A stretch of DNA of 64,000 bases from Methanolinea sp. UBA277 (GTDB lineage: Archaea > Halobacteriota > Methanomicrobia > Methanomicrobiales > Methanospirillaceae), in the NCBI GenBank assembly GCA_002499905.1, contig DANP01000010.1:21514-85513 (forward strand), in the 5' to 3' direction. Shown here one piece after another: positions 43,124 through 52,226 of the stretch; the stretch's first letter is position 1; each line of letters starts with the position of its first letter. Under the pieces are notes generated by a model. The model was not told the origin of the DNA and made no database searches. It saw only the letters and a program-made list of their open reading frames with translations. The position numbers were made by a program, and so were the translations under genes.

Positions 43124-43381
43124 TCAGAATATGAGCAGCAGCGCCACAACGAGCCCGAAAATAACAATGGTTTCCGGAATGACGGTAAGTAACAGGACAA
43201 GCCCGAATACATCTTTATTTTCTGCGGTTGCACCGACCGCTGCAGAACCGATCGCCATTTCGGCTGCCGCCGAGGCTAAACCGGTCGATCCGACCGCAAT
43301 GGCTGCGCCGATTGCCTTCATTCCGGCCTGTGAGGCCTCGATCATTTCAGGTGTTAATCCAACAAGTTCTTCTCCGACCAT
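43124..43381 (-). CDS. atpK: A-type ATP synthase proteolipid (c subunit)
   Basis: An 85-residue two-helix hairpin. The ion-carrying carboxylate is Glu70 in VIPETIVIF of the second helix. The first helix (about residues 21-50) is small-residue-rich. A single hairpin per subunit, unlike the fused forms of some methanogens. Na+ or H+ preference cannot be read safely by eye. Confidence 0.93.
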   Translation of the reverse strand: MVGEELVGLTPEMIEASQAGMKAIGAAIAVGSTGLASAAAEMAIGSAAVGATAENKDVFGLVLLLTVIPETIVIFGLVVALLLIF

Positions 43382-43384
43382 GTT

Positions 43385-45352
43385 CTAATCCTCCGTAAAT
43401 CTTCTAATTTCTCCAAATGGATTGTACTTCTTTCCTCCACCCTTGTAGAATTTGGTGAAGAATTCAACATACTGCAACCTGAGGGACTGGAGCCCGCCTC
43501 CAATCATTCCAAGGATGGTGTTGAGGATCTGCCCGATTATCCAGACGACAACCCCGACAGCAATGATAATTGCACCAAAGATGGTTATATTTTCTAATTG
43601 CGGTTCAATAATCAACCCGATGGCGATAAAGTTAATCACCATGGCAATAGCAACTGAAGAGACCCCCACCCCGACCAGACGTGCATAAGAGAGCACATGC
43701 GAGAGGATGGAGGGGAGTTCGACAAGCTCAAGCGCCGATTCCCTGACAATGAATACGACCCCCGGCACAACCATCAGGACGCCGATAATCACAGGCAGGG
43801 ATAGTCCCATGACCAGGGGGGCAAATCCGGTCAGGTCAGGCATAAGCGGCATCGGAAATGCCGACCAGATCATAACCAGAATACCCCACATAACCATGAT
43901 CCACCCGAGATTTGCCAGCATCGCCCGGACACGGTGGGAACCGTGGTCCTGCTGTGCATGGTTCAGTATCCCGAGAATACGGCCAGCGGTAATATGTATG
44001 ATCCCGATCCAGACGCACATAATCATCAGTTCAGGAATTGCTGGTCCGTGACCCCCTTCACCCCCGATATTGAGGTGTCTGCTGGGAAGGATAGATGGCC
44101 AGGGTAGTCTGAACCCGAAAATTTCACTGAACAAAATACCAAAGAAAATACTCGAGATACTGGCATTCCGCATAATATCAAGGAGCATCTTCCCTTCAGA
44201 TCCTTTCAGTAATTTCCTGAGGCCAAAGCTTGCGACAAGCAACAGAGCACCATAGCCCACATCACCAAGAATCAGGCCAAAGAATATCGGAAATACGATG
44301 GCAACAACCAGGGTGGGATCGAGCTCGGTGTATTTCGGACGGGAGTAAATATCCATCAGGAACTGAGTTGGTTTGGCAAAATTGATGTTATCGTACTCGA
44401 CCGGAACAACATCTACCCCTTTTTGGATGGGAAGCTCGGTCACAAAAGCCCTGCCACCTGATGCGGCGTTGATACCATCAGTCAGACCGCTGAGGGTATG
44501 AGAAGGAACCCAGCCATCCGCGATGAATGCATGGTCTGTCGTGGCAAACCGCAAGGGTACCTCTGCCTTTTGTGCATCAATGGAAAGGAGCTCATCACAG
44601 GCGATCAGGAATTCGGAATGTCTTGATTTCAGGGCGTCAATCTGTGTCGCGATCTCTTCAAGATCCTTCCCGTCTGTTTCGAGCTGTACCTTGTATACAC
44701 TTATCCGTTCCTTCGCAGGGCCGGGTTCGTCAGGCACAGGAATAGCCTGGAACTGGGCATCGAGTAGTTTTCGCTCGACTTCCTGCCGGTACTCCACGGG
44801 GACTACGGCAACAAGGAAATTCCCTTTCTTTGATTCGGAAAAATATTCCTCACAGGGGACACCGATATCAACCTTTTTTGCCAGATATCCGGCAAAGACG
44901 GTAAGGGTCCGGTATCCGTGGAGCAGGGATAGATCTGCCCGCATCTCTGAAAAGGGGGTTAATGCCTCGATCTTCTGCTCGAGTTCCTTCACATGATTTT
45001 CGAGTTCTGTCCTCCGGGAAAGGAGTTCTTCCACTTCCATTTCAATCCGGGGGAGTTCCTGTTCAATCTGTGCTGTTAATTGCGATTTCCGGATCTTTCC
45101 ACTCGGATCCAGATCCTCAGCCCGCAGGGAGAATGCGCCGGTGACCGATCTCAGCCTGAGCAGATCCTTTGATATTTCCCTGGCGCCTTCGAGGGGAACA
45201 CCAATCCGGTACCCGGCATACTCTTCCTGGTCATTTTCGACAAAGTCTTCAATGTGAAAGAGTCTCTGGCGGTGGAGCTCGCTTATGACCGGCTCCATCA
45301 CGTCTTTCGGCGCGGCAATCAGAACCCTGCTCATCTGTTCAGGTGAGAGCAT
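43385..45352 (-). CDS. atpI: A-type ATP synthase subunit I (a subunit)
   Basis: A 655-residue membrane subunit that forms the ion half-channels. The N-terminal half is cytoplasmic with coiled coils (about 85-125, 205-245). The C-terminal half has about seven or eight helices from residue 345 (VVAIVFPIFFGLILGDVGYG). The conserved arginine is in LSYARLVGVGVSS. It lies 3 nt from atpK and overlaps atpH by 14 nt. Confidence 0.94.
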   Translation of the reverse strand: MLSPEQMSRVLIAAPKDVMEPVISELHRQRLFHIEDFVENDQEEYAGYRIGVPLEGAREISKDLLRLRSVTGAFSLRAEDLDPSGKIRKSQLTAQIEQELPRIEMEVEELLSRRTELENHVKELEQKIEALTPFSEMRADLSLLHGYRTLTVFAGYLAKKVDIGVPCEEYFSESKKGNFLVAVVPVEYRQEVERKLLDAQFQAIPVPDEPGPAKERISVYKVQLETDGKDLEEIATQIDALKSRHSEFLIACDELLSIDAQKAEVPLRFATTDHAFIADGWVPSHTLSGLTDGINAASGGRAFVTELPIQKGVDVVPVEYDNINFAKPTQFLMDIYSRPKYTELDPTLVVAIVFPIFFGLILGDVGYGALLLVASFGLRKLLKGSEGKMLLDIMRNASISSIFFGILFSEIFGFRLPWPSILPSRHLNIGGEGGHGPAIPELMIMCVWIGIIHITAGRILGILNHAQQDHGSHRVRAMLANLGWIMVMWGILVMIWSAFPMPLMPDLTGFAPLVMGLSLPVIIGVLMVVPGVVFIVRESALELVELPSILSHVLSYARLVGVGVSSVAIAMVINFIAIGLIIEPQLENITIFGAIIIAVGVVVWIIGQILNTILGMIGGGLQSLRLQYVEFFTKFYKGGGKKYNPFGEIRRFTED

Positions 45353-45668
45353 GCAGTCTCTCCTTAAACCGTGAAACCAGCAGCTCCACGGCCGAATTAA
45401 GGTTTTTACTGCCTCTTGCCTTCAGATCTGCAGACTTCCGCTCGCCTTCCCTGATAACTTCGGCGTGCTTCTTTTCCGCCTGCTGCCGTGCTTCTGCAAG
45501 CCGCATTTTCCTGTACTCTTCGGCACTGGTACTTGCCTTCATAACAAGGTTGTCAGCCTCGAGTTCGGCGTCAGAAAGACTGCGTTTCCTCTCAGCCATA
45601 ACCGTGCTTATCAACGACTGGTACTCTTCTTCGGTTGCTTTGATGTCCTTTAATACATCAGTCTTCAT
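45339..45668 (-). CDS. atpH: A-type ATP synthase subunit H (peripheral stalk)
   Basis: A 109-residue almost fully helical protein of the right-handed coiled-coil peripheral stalk (partner of subunit E), with few prolines and heavy Glu/Arg/Lys content. It is the first gene of the operon. A Shine-Dalgarno sequence (GGAGGT) precedes the ATG at 45668. Confidence 0.88.
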   Translation of the reverse strand: MKTDVLKDIKATEEEYQSLISTVMAERKRSLSDAELEADNLVMKASTSAEEYRKMRLAEARQQAEKKHAEVIREGERKSADLKARGSKNLNSAVELLVSRFKERLHALT

Positions 45669-45920
45669 CCAACCTCCTCTTACGGCAGATGAGATATTTG
45701 ACAGGAATTGTTCTTATATCTGTTGATATTTCTCTCCCCGGAAAAAGCGCTGATTATCAAAATATGGCGATTTAGGTGAGTTATCAGAAAAATTTTTAAA
45801 CAATAAAATAATTTCCGCATCATTTTGTGCGCGGAATATTCCCTTTCTTCGAACCGGTGATCCGGGTGCTGAAGGAATTATCACGCCCGGAACAGAGGTC
45901 GTGTTTTTTGCAGCCCTGCC
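45669..45920. other. promoter spacer upstream of the ATP synthase operon
   Basis: 250 bp without a gene. It contains the TATA-like GATATAAG (minus strand, 45713-45720), about 45 nt upstream of atpH. Around 45777-45812 is a very AT-rich run whose role is unclear. Confidence 0.4.
45713..45720 (-). promoter_or_regulatory. TATA box candidate for the atp operon
   Basis: GATATAAG on the minus strand, 45 nt from the first start codon, with a strong Shine-Dalgarno sequence between. Confidence 0.5.
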
Positions 45921-46418
45921 TTAAACGGGGGAAGTATGGGGGTTAATCTCGATGGAGAGGGTAAGGATGCCTGCCTTTACCGGGGCAGGGAGAGGTCCGG
46001 TACTGATTCCTTCTGCAGTACCTTTAAGCTCCAGTCCGGCCAGCTCGTCAGATGAGCAGAGGATATGCTGCTCCGGGTGTGTCCCCCGCTGGATACCGCA
46101 GCTGAGGGAGATTTCCGGCCCCGCAGATACCACATACCTCAGACGTTTTGAACCGGGATGTCCCGAAGGCAGCACGAGGAGCGGCAGGTGGTAACTCCTG
46201 ACGAGCTCAAGGAGCATGACAGCGGGCTCGAGTGCACCTCCTTCGGGTGCAGAAACAGCGATGATATCGTCTTTCTCCAGCGTTATGCAGATCTCACCGG
46301 AAGCATATTCGATGCAGAGGGGAAACCGGGACCCGGCCTTTCCGGCAAGGAGGAAGGACCGGGTCCCTTCGATCAGGAGCAGGGTGTTCCGGTCAGGCAG
46401 GGCATATCGGACGGTCAT
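45921..46418 (-). CDS. uncharacterised protein, alpha/beta fold likely
   Basis: A 165-residue protein with alternating hydrophobic strands, for example TLLLIEGTRSFLLAG, PLCIEYASGEICITLEKDDIIAVSAPEGG and LPLLVLPSGHPGSKRLRYVVSAG. I do not recognise the family or any catalytic motif. ATG 46418 with GGAG upstream is chosen; a GTG start at 46448 would add 10 residues. The gene follows the BofA-like gene and may be in the same transcript as the tldD/tldE pair. Confidence 0.5.
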   Translation of the reverse strand: MTVRYALPDRNTLLLIEGTRSFLLAGKAGSRFPLCIEYASGEICITLEKDDIIAVSAPEGGALEPAVMLLELVRSYHLPLLVLPSGHPGSKRLRYVVSAGPEISLSCGIQRGTHPEQHILCSSDELAGLELKGTAEGISTGPLPAPVKAGILTLSIEINPHTSPV

Positions 46419-46504
46419 CAGAGGGTTCTCCGGTTCCTGAATGTTCACGGGATGACGGCGTGCTGCAGCAGTATGTATCCGGGCAATCCGCTGTGCTCAC
46501 CCAA

Positions 46505-46771
46505 TCACCCAACCGGATTTCCGAGCAGCTGCATGATGATGACGATGAGCGTGCCCGGGATTCCCCCGAGGGCGCAGAGAATGAGATTCACCGGGGTATA
46601 TTCGATATCCGGCTTTCCGACATATCCCATCAGGTTGAAGTAGTTGACACAGAAGAGGATGACCAGGCCGAGGATCGAATTGATCACGATCTTCACGATA
46701 TCCCTGATAACGAAGATGAGAACGACTGCGATCAGGATTCCGGCGATGATCAGGGCCAGATCGATTGACAT
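46505..46771 (-). CDS. BofA-family small membrane protein
   Basis: An 88-residue protein with three hydrophobic segments. The segment NSILGLVILFCVNYF and the later VNLILCALGGIPGTLIVIIMQL match the pro-sigmaK processing inhibitor BofA family, found in many archaea without sporulation. Its archaeal role is unknown. It begins directly after the tldE stop. Confidence 0.75.
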   Translation of the reverse strand: MSIDLALIIAGILIAVVLIFVIRDIVKIVINSILGLVILFCVNYFNLMGYVGKPDIEYTPVNLILCALGGIPGTLIVIIMQLLGNPVG

Positions 46772-48073
46772 CTATACACCAATGATGTGCTGATCTTTTA
46801 ATCTTATGGAAGGGATGATCAGGGAACCAATCGTTCGCCGGTCCCTGCCAAGCCCGGTCGTCCGGAACAGCAGGTCAAAGACATTTCCCGACAACATCGC
46901 CTTCCTGACCGGAGACTCGTAGGCCCCGGCTCTCACCCTGAAGGGGTTCGTGAGTTCAACCGAAAAGTCGCCGGAGAGCGGGTTTGCGGTATGCGCTCCG
47001 ACAACATCCTGGACATACAACCCGGGCTCATCCATCAGGTCGGTCTCAGGACCCTCGATTACCAGGTTATGGTGGCCGATGGCCGGCAAACCGTCTGAGC
47101 CGGAGTGTACAGCACTGCCCGTGCTCTCTGCCCCATACCGGTAGGCCGTTTTCAGGTCGTAGGCAAATTTCCCGAGGATCCCATCCTGGATAAACGGGAT
47201 CTTCCGGGTCGGGATTCCCTCTGCGTCCCAGCGGGTGCTCCCGAGGCCCCGTGGAAGGAGAGGATCATCATACACGGAGATTGCTGTATCGGCCACCTGC
47301 ATACCGAGCGATCCGGCAAGTCTTGATCTGCCGGCATGGACGTTTCTGCCCGAGAGCGCCGGAACGAGGACAGCCGAGATCAGCTGGGCTGCGGCGAGAG
47401 GGGAGAGGATGACGTCGTAGGTTCCGGTCGGGATATCTTTTCCGTTCACCGATGAGGCGGCGAGAAAACCGGCACGTTCGCCGATTAATGCCGGGTCGAA
47501 ATCGCAGGAGCAGGAGGTATCAAACTCATACCCGGTCGAGTTCTCCCGGATGGCCTCGAGTGACGCAGATACCAGGCTCTGGTTCCGGGAATACCGTACC
47601 CCGTTACTATTGACCAGGGTGACGCTGCCGACAGACATGGAAGCGCTGCCCGCAGTGACCTGGACAGGGTGCCGGGAGGCACCTTCCACCATTGCCTCGA
47701 GCATCTGTCGTGCGGCCGCGGGCTGGGGGTCGAGAGCGGGGTCATAGGAAAGGTCAACTCCGCCCAAAGGTCCGGGGTCCGGCAGGCCGTTCCAGGCCTG
47801 GGGAGTGGCGAGCTTCCCGCTGGCAACCGCGGCCTCCAGGCACCTTCTCCAGTCCGCCGGGTTGCTGGTTGACGAGGTCCCGATCCTTCCGCTGGTGATG
47901 GTGCGGATGGACAGGCTGACGTGCCGGGACCCGATGGATTTGCTCACCACTGTCCGCTTGAGCTCTGCAGAAACAGATCGCCCCTCGACGAGGTAGACCT
48001 CAACCTCCCCGGCAGACCTGCTGCCGGCCTTCAGAATATCCTCAAGAATCTCCACTACCGCCCACCACCGCAT
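46772..48073 (-). CDS. tldE: TldE/PmbA-like metalloprotease subunit
   Basis: TldD and TldE form a protease that removes leaders from modified peptides in bacteria; the archaeal substrate is unknown. The 433-residue TldE-like partner lacks the zinc HExxxH motif and has the family end DPLLPRGLGSTRWDAEGIPTRK, NLVIEGPETDL and LSGDFSVELTNPFRV. It overlaps the tldD 3' end by about 30 nt if ATG 48073 is used; GTG 48055 is an alternative. Confidence 0.85.
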   Translation of the reverse strand: MRWWAVVEILEDILKAGSRSAGEVEVYLVEGRSVSAELKRTVVSKSIGSRHVSLSIRTITSGRIGTSSTSNPADWRRCLEAAVASGKLATPQAWNGLPDPGPLGGVDLSYDPALDPQPAAARQMLEAMVEGASRHPVQVTAGSASMSVGSVTLVNSNGVRYSRNQSLVSASLEAIRENSTGYEFDTSCSCDFDPALIGERAGFLAASSVNGKDIPTGTYDVILSPLAAAQLISAVLVPALSGRNVHAGRSRLAGSLGMQVADTAISVYDDPLLPRGLGSTRWDAEGIPTRKIPFIQDGILGKFAYDLKTAYRYGAESTGSAVHSGSDGLPAIGHHNLVIEGPETDLMDEPGLYVQDVVGAHTANPLSGDFSVELTNPFRVRAGAYESPVRKAMLSGNVFDLLFRTTGLGRDRRTIGSLIIPSIRLKDQHIIGV

Positions 48074-49373
48074 GGTCGAGGAGGATATGGGGTGCACCGT
48101 CACTGACCGGGACGCTCTGTCCTCCCTTGCCGCAGTATCCCTGGTGCATCTTCACCTCATTGCCGCAGAGCCTGATCGAAAAGAGGGTCTTCAGAATCTC
48201 CCCGGAGAGAGAGACATCCCGCACCATGGTCGTGCATTCCCCTTTCTCGATGAGATACCCGTATTCGGCGTTGAACTGGAACACACCCCTTCCGGGATCG
48301 ACCTGGCCTCCCCGGGATCCCTTGAGGAGAATGCCGTTCCTGCATTCCGCGAGTATCTCATCGCTGGTGCTCTCTCCTGCCTCGATGAAGGTGTTGCTCA
48401 TCCTGACCAGGGGGGGCTCCCCGGCCATCGCCCGGGCGTGACCGGCACGGCCGTTCCCCACCGCTGCGAGCGTCTCCCGGGAGTGGAGGTAATTGGCGAG
48501 GATTCCCCGGCTGATGATCTCGGTCCGCCCTGTTGCCGACCCTTCGGCATCGAACGGCTCAAACCCGAACTCATAGAGGGACGGGTCGTCAATGATAGTC
48601 ACCACACCGCTCCCTATCTGCTCGCCGATCCTTCCGGCAAGTACCGAATTGCCCTCCTGGATGAGGTCTGCCTCACTTGCATGACCCACCGCTTCATGGG
48701 CGAACACTCCTGCAAGCTCCGGGTCGAGCACGGCCCGCATGGTCCCGCCCCGGGCCGGCCGGGCATCAAGCAGCGAGACCGCCCGCCCGGCCGCTTCCCG
48801 GGCGAGATCCTGCTGGTGGCGGATGTTCAGACCCCTGATGGTGTGCCTCCGTTCGTATCCCATCTGGAGGGTGCCGTTCCGGGCCGCAACAGCCATGATA
48901 CCAAACCCGCTCCGGCAGATCTCGTAGTGATTCTCGTAGCCGGTGCTGTCCTGGAAAACGACTTTCTCGAACCGTTCGATATAGTTGACCCGGGTGTTGA
49001 TGATCCCGGGAATCCGTGCCGAATGTTCGAGGTCGAGGAGGATCGCGGTCTTCTCACCGAGACTGACATCGCGGGGATCCTCGCCCATGGGCGGTACATC
49101 CCTGCTCCCCCGTTCCGGTCCGGCAAGGGAGACATCTTCGCTGCAGATGCTGGCTATGGCCGCGGCCCGCGAGACCAGGGATTCGATTTCGCCCTTCCCC
49201 ATTTCCTGGAAGTTGTCAACGGTCAGGATGCCCCACCCGTTGCGGGAGAGTGCCCGGATCACGGCATGATCGAAAAAAGAGCTGGCGGCCGATTCGCACA
49301 CCCCGTTGTCGATGTCGATGTGGGTGGACTGCCCCTGCACGTGGCGGATATCGTAGTACCGGACCCCGGACAT
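48042..49373 (-). CDS. tldD: TldD-like metalloprotease subunit
   Basis: The catalytic partner of TldE. The zinc site is HEAVGHASEAD, and a late cysteine in GYCGKGGQS also fits the family. The 443-residue length is usual for archaeal TldD. It starts 5 nt after the lonB stop on the same strand and overlaps tldE, so lonB-tldD-tldE-bofA may form a proteolysis transcript. Confidence 0.88.
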   Translation of the reverse strand: MSGVRYYDIRHVQGQSTHIDIDNGVCESAASSFFDHAVIRALSRNGWGILTVDNFQEMGKGEIESLVSRAAAIASICSEDVSLAGPERGSRDVPPMGEDPRDVSLGEKTAILLDLEHSARIPGIINTRVNYIERFEKVVFQDSTGYENHYEICRSGFGIMAVAARNGTLQMGYERRHTIRGLNIRHQQDLAREAAGRAVSLLDARPARGGTMRAVLDPELAGVFAHEAVGHASEADLIQEGNSVLAGRIGEQIGSGVVTIIDDPSLYEFGFEPFDAEGSATGRTEIISRGILANYLHSRETLAAVGNGRAGHARAMAGEPPLVRMSNTFIEAGESTSDEILAECRNGILLKGSRGGQVDPGRGVFQFNAEYGYLIEKGECTTMVRDVSLSGEILKTLFSIRLCGNEVKMHQGYCGKGGQSVPVSDGAPHILLDHAVVGGSGDS

Positions 49374-49377
49374 GGTA

Positions 49378-51294
49378 TCAGACTGCGGAAGGGGAGAACC
49401 CGGAGCCTTCGATAAGTTTTCCGGAGGTGGATATCGCCACCCTGCGGAGCTTATTCAGGAATCCTTCGCGGTTCTCGGGCACAAGGGCGATCTTGAGCAC
49501 GTCCTCGATACTGTCAACGGGAATGACGTTCACCTTCTCCCGGTACCGCTCCTCGATCAGGACGTCATCGAGATTGGCTGCCGGGATCAAGACGGTCGTA
49601 ATGCCGGCCTTTGCGGCTGCCTCGATCTTGTACGTGACCCCGCCGACCGGGAGTACGTCACCCCTGACCGACAACGAGCCGGTCATGGCAATATCCTGCC
49701 TGACCGGGATCGACTCAATCGCGCTGATGACTGCAGTCGCCACACTGATAGATGCCGAATCTCCTTCGACCCCGCCGTAGGTGCCGATGAACTGGATATG
49801 GACATCCATGTTCCTGATGTCCTTGCCGGTAAACTTCTTCAGGATGGCCGAGACGTTCTTGATCGACTCCTGGGCAATTTCCTTCAGCATACCGGTGGCG
49901 ATCACCGTGCCGCTCGCGCCCTGAGCCGTGGTCACCTCGGCCATAATCGGGAGCACAGATCCGGAATCACTGCCCATGACCGCAAGACCGTTGACCCTTC
50001 CCACGCGGGTTCCTTCGACAACGGTCAGTTCGTATTCACGGCTCCGGCCGATGTACTCATCGGAGACCTGGTCCTCGATCGACCGGGCGGTCTTCTTTGC
50101 CGCAATCACGTGTTCAGCGGTGGTGACATCGGATCCCTGCTGGCGTGCCAGGTCACCGGCGACCCGGATCAGGCCGCCTATATCCCTGAGCTTGAGGGTC
50201 AGGTGACCTTTCCTGTTGGATCGCCGCCGTGCCTCCCTGATGATCTCTTCCATGGCACTCTTGTCGAAATGGGGGATCTTTCCGTCGTTCTTGATCTCCT
50301 GGGCGATGAACCTGATGAACTTCTCACGGCTCTCAGGGGTGTCGGGCATGCTCTCGCTCATGTAGACTTCGTAGCCGTAACCCCGGATACGGGAGCGGAG
50401 TGCGGGGTGCATCCCCTGGATGGCGTCAAGGTTCCCGGCAGCGATCATGATGAACCTGCAGGGGACTGGCTCGGTCCGCACCATGGCTCCGCTGGAACGC
50501 TCGCTCTGGCCGGTGATGGGGAACTCGCCCTCCTGGAGTGCGGTCAGCAGGTTCTGCTGGGAGTGGGGGGTCAGGGTGTTGATCTCATCAATGAACAGCA
50601 CCCCCTTGTGAGCCCGGTGGATCGCTCCGGCCTCAACCCGGTCATGGCTCGGGGTTTCGAGCCCGCCGCTCTGGAAGGGATCGTGGCGGACATCTCCAAG
50701 GAGTGCCCCGGCATGCGAACCGGTGGCATCGATGAACGGGGCCACAGCGGTGGCGTCGTTGGTCACCAGGAGCTTCGGAACCATGGTCTCCTCACGGGGG
50801 GTTGCGTACCGCATGGCCATGAAGACGAACGCCGCGGCGATGATACCCATCAGCCACTGGTAGGTGATGAACGAGTAGCCGACAATGGCGAAGATCAGGA
50901 GCATCAGCAGGGTATTCCTGAGCTGGATCTTCTTCCGTGCCTCGGCCTTGTGAGCGGTCACGATCTGCTTGCCCCGTCCAGCCGGAACCGTCCTCACGAT
51001 TGGGTTGTTGGAGTCATCCGAGTTCGGGTAGACCATGATATCCTGCATATCCTCTTTCGGCAGCAGCTCGGCCATCGCCTTGGCAAGCATGGACTTACCG
51101 GTCCCCGGGCTCCCGATCATCATCACGTGGCGTCTCTGGGTTGCGGCCTTCCTGATGACCTCGACGGCATGTTCCTGTCCAATCACCTGGTCGATGAGTT
51201 TCTGGGGGACCGCGATCTCGGACGAGCTCCCCTCAGGAATATCAAAAGAAAAAACCTCTTCCTGACTCTCATGACCCGGTTCTACGTGTTCCAT
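49378..51294 (-). CDS. lonB: archaeal membrane-bound Lon protease (LonB)
   Basis: An ATP-dependent protease anchored in the membrane, essential in several archaea. Of 638 residues, Walker A GSPGTGKS is at 61-68. Two transmembrane helices sit inside the AAA module (about 130-175), as usual for LonB. The Ser-Lys dyad is Ser513 in EGDSASIS and Lys556 in VTYKIEAA. ATG 51294 (MEHVEPG) with AGGT upstream is used; the frame continues to 51342 without support. Confidence 0.93.
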   Translation of the reverse strand: MEHVEPGHESQEEVFSFDIPEGSSSEIAVPQKLIDQVIGQEHAVEVIRKAATQRRHVMMIGSPGTGKSMLAKAMAELLPKEDMQDIMVYPNSDDSNNPIVRTVPAGRGKQIVTAHKAEARKKIQLRNTLLMLLIFAIVGYSFITYQWLMGIIAAAFVFMAMRYATPREETMVPKLLVTNDATAVAPFIDATGSHAGALLGDVRHDPFQSGGLETPSHDRVEAGAIHRAHKGVLFIDEINTLTPHSQQNLLTALQEGEFPITGQSERSSGAMVRTEPVPCRFIMIAAGNLDAIQGMHPALRSRIRGYGYEVYMSESMPDTPESREKFIRFIAQEIKNDGKIPHFDKSAMEEIIREARRRSNRKGHLTLKLRDIGGLIRVAGDLARQQGSDVTTAEHVIAAKKTARSIEDQVSDEYIGRSREYELTVVEGTRVGRVNGLAVMGSDSGSVLPIMAEVTTAQGASGTVIATGMLKEIAQESIKNVSAILKKFTGKDIRNMDVHIQFIGTYGGVEGDSASISVATAVISAIESIPVRQDIAMTGSLSVRGDVLPVGGVTYKIEAAAKAGITTVLIPAANLDDVLIEERYREKVNVIPVDSIEDVLKIALVPENREGFLNKLRRVAISTSGKLIEGSGFSPSAV

Positions 51295-51377
51295 GCTCGT
51301 ATTTACCTCACAAAAAGATATACGGTAATATAAATTATGCATGGTAGTTTAAGTACTTTCAGCATAAGGAAGATGAG

Positions 51378-52226
51378 ATGAAGGTTATCAGCACCGAATA
51401 CTCGCAAATCCTCGCTGCACGTATCGCTCGTGAGGGCGGATGGGACCTAGTGGACGTGAAGTTCTCCCGCTTCCCTGATGGAGAGCACTATCTCCGGACC
51501 GGGCCGGTTGACGATGAGGTTCTGATCGTGGGAAGCGTCGTGGACAGCGACTCGCTCGTCCAGCTCCTCCTGCTCATCGATGCCTGTTCCGGATACTCCC
51601 CGACCCTGCTCCTCCCGTACATGGGATATGCCCGGCAGGACAGGCAGTTCCACCCCGGGGAGCCGCTCTCTGCACGGGCGGTGGCCAGAGCTCTCTCGAC
51701 CGGAGTCTCCCGGGTTTTCACTGTCAATATCCATGATCCGGGATTGCTCCGGTATTTCTCTATTCCGGTTGAAAACCTGTCCCTTGCTCCGGAAATCGGT
51801 GCATACCTCGCCCGTGCCGGGTACACCGATCCGCTCATCCTCGCCCCAGACGACGGTGCAGCCCCGTTTGCCGCGATGGTTGCTGCTGCCGGGAACTGGG
51901 ACTGTGACTACCTGGAAAAGACCCGCATATCCGGCGAGGAGGTCAGGATCGAGCCCAAGAACCTCTGTGCCGGTGGAAGAGAAGTGGTGATCGTGGATGA
52001 CATCATATCCACGGGCGGCACACTTGCCACCGCTGCCGGGCTCCTCTTTGCACAGGGGGCAAGGAACGTTGCTGCAGCCTGTGTCCACGGCGTTTTTGCC
52101 GGAGGGGGATATGCCCGCCTCGTCGCTTCGGGGCTGCAGGAAGTCGCCGCCAGTGACACGATTGAGCAGGCCTGCAGCGTCTACTCTGCTGCAGGGGCCG
52201 TTGTCAGCGGACTTCGGGGATGCTGA
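51378..52226 (+). CDS. prs: ribose-phosphate pyrophosphokinase
   Basis: Makes PRPP from ribose-5-phosphate and ATP. The 282-residue archaeal form has DVKFSRFPDGEHYLR, LLPYMGYARQDRQFHPGEP, the SLAPEIGAYLA region and the PRPP-binding loop VVIVDDIISTGGTL. Divergent from lonB across an 83-nt AT-rich spacer. The stop overlaps rtcA by 7 nt. Confidence 0.93.
   Translation: MKVISTEYSQILAARIAREGGWDLVDVKFSRFPDGEHYLRTGPVDDEVLIVGSVVDSDSLVQLLLLIDACSGYSPTLLLPYMGYARQDRQFHPGEPLSARAVARALSTGVSRVFTVNIHDPGLLRYFSIPVENLSLAPEIGAYLARAGYTDPLILAPDDGAAPFAAMVAAAGNWDCDYLEKTRISGEEVRIEPKNLCAGGREVVIVDDIISTGGTLATAAGLLFAQGARNVAAACVHGVFAGGGYARLVASGLQEVAASDTIEQACSVYSAAGAVVSGLRGC

Noticed and set aside
48072..49415. 447-residue plus-strand ORF opposite tldD
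   Set aside because: tldD has its zinc motif on the minus strand; the plus frame has no recognisable domain.
49372..51333. 653-residue plus-strand ORF opposite lonB
   Set aside because: It mirrors lonB exactly and has no family features; a shadow caused by high GC content.
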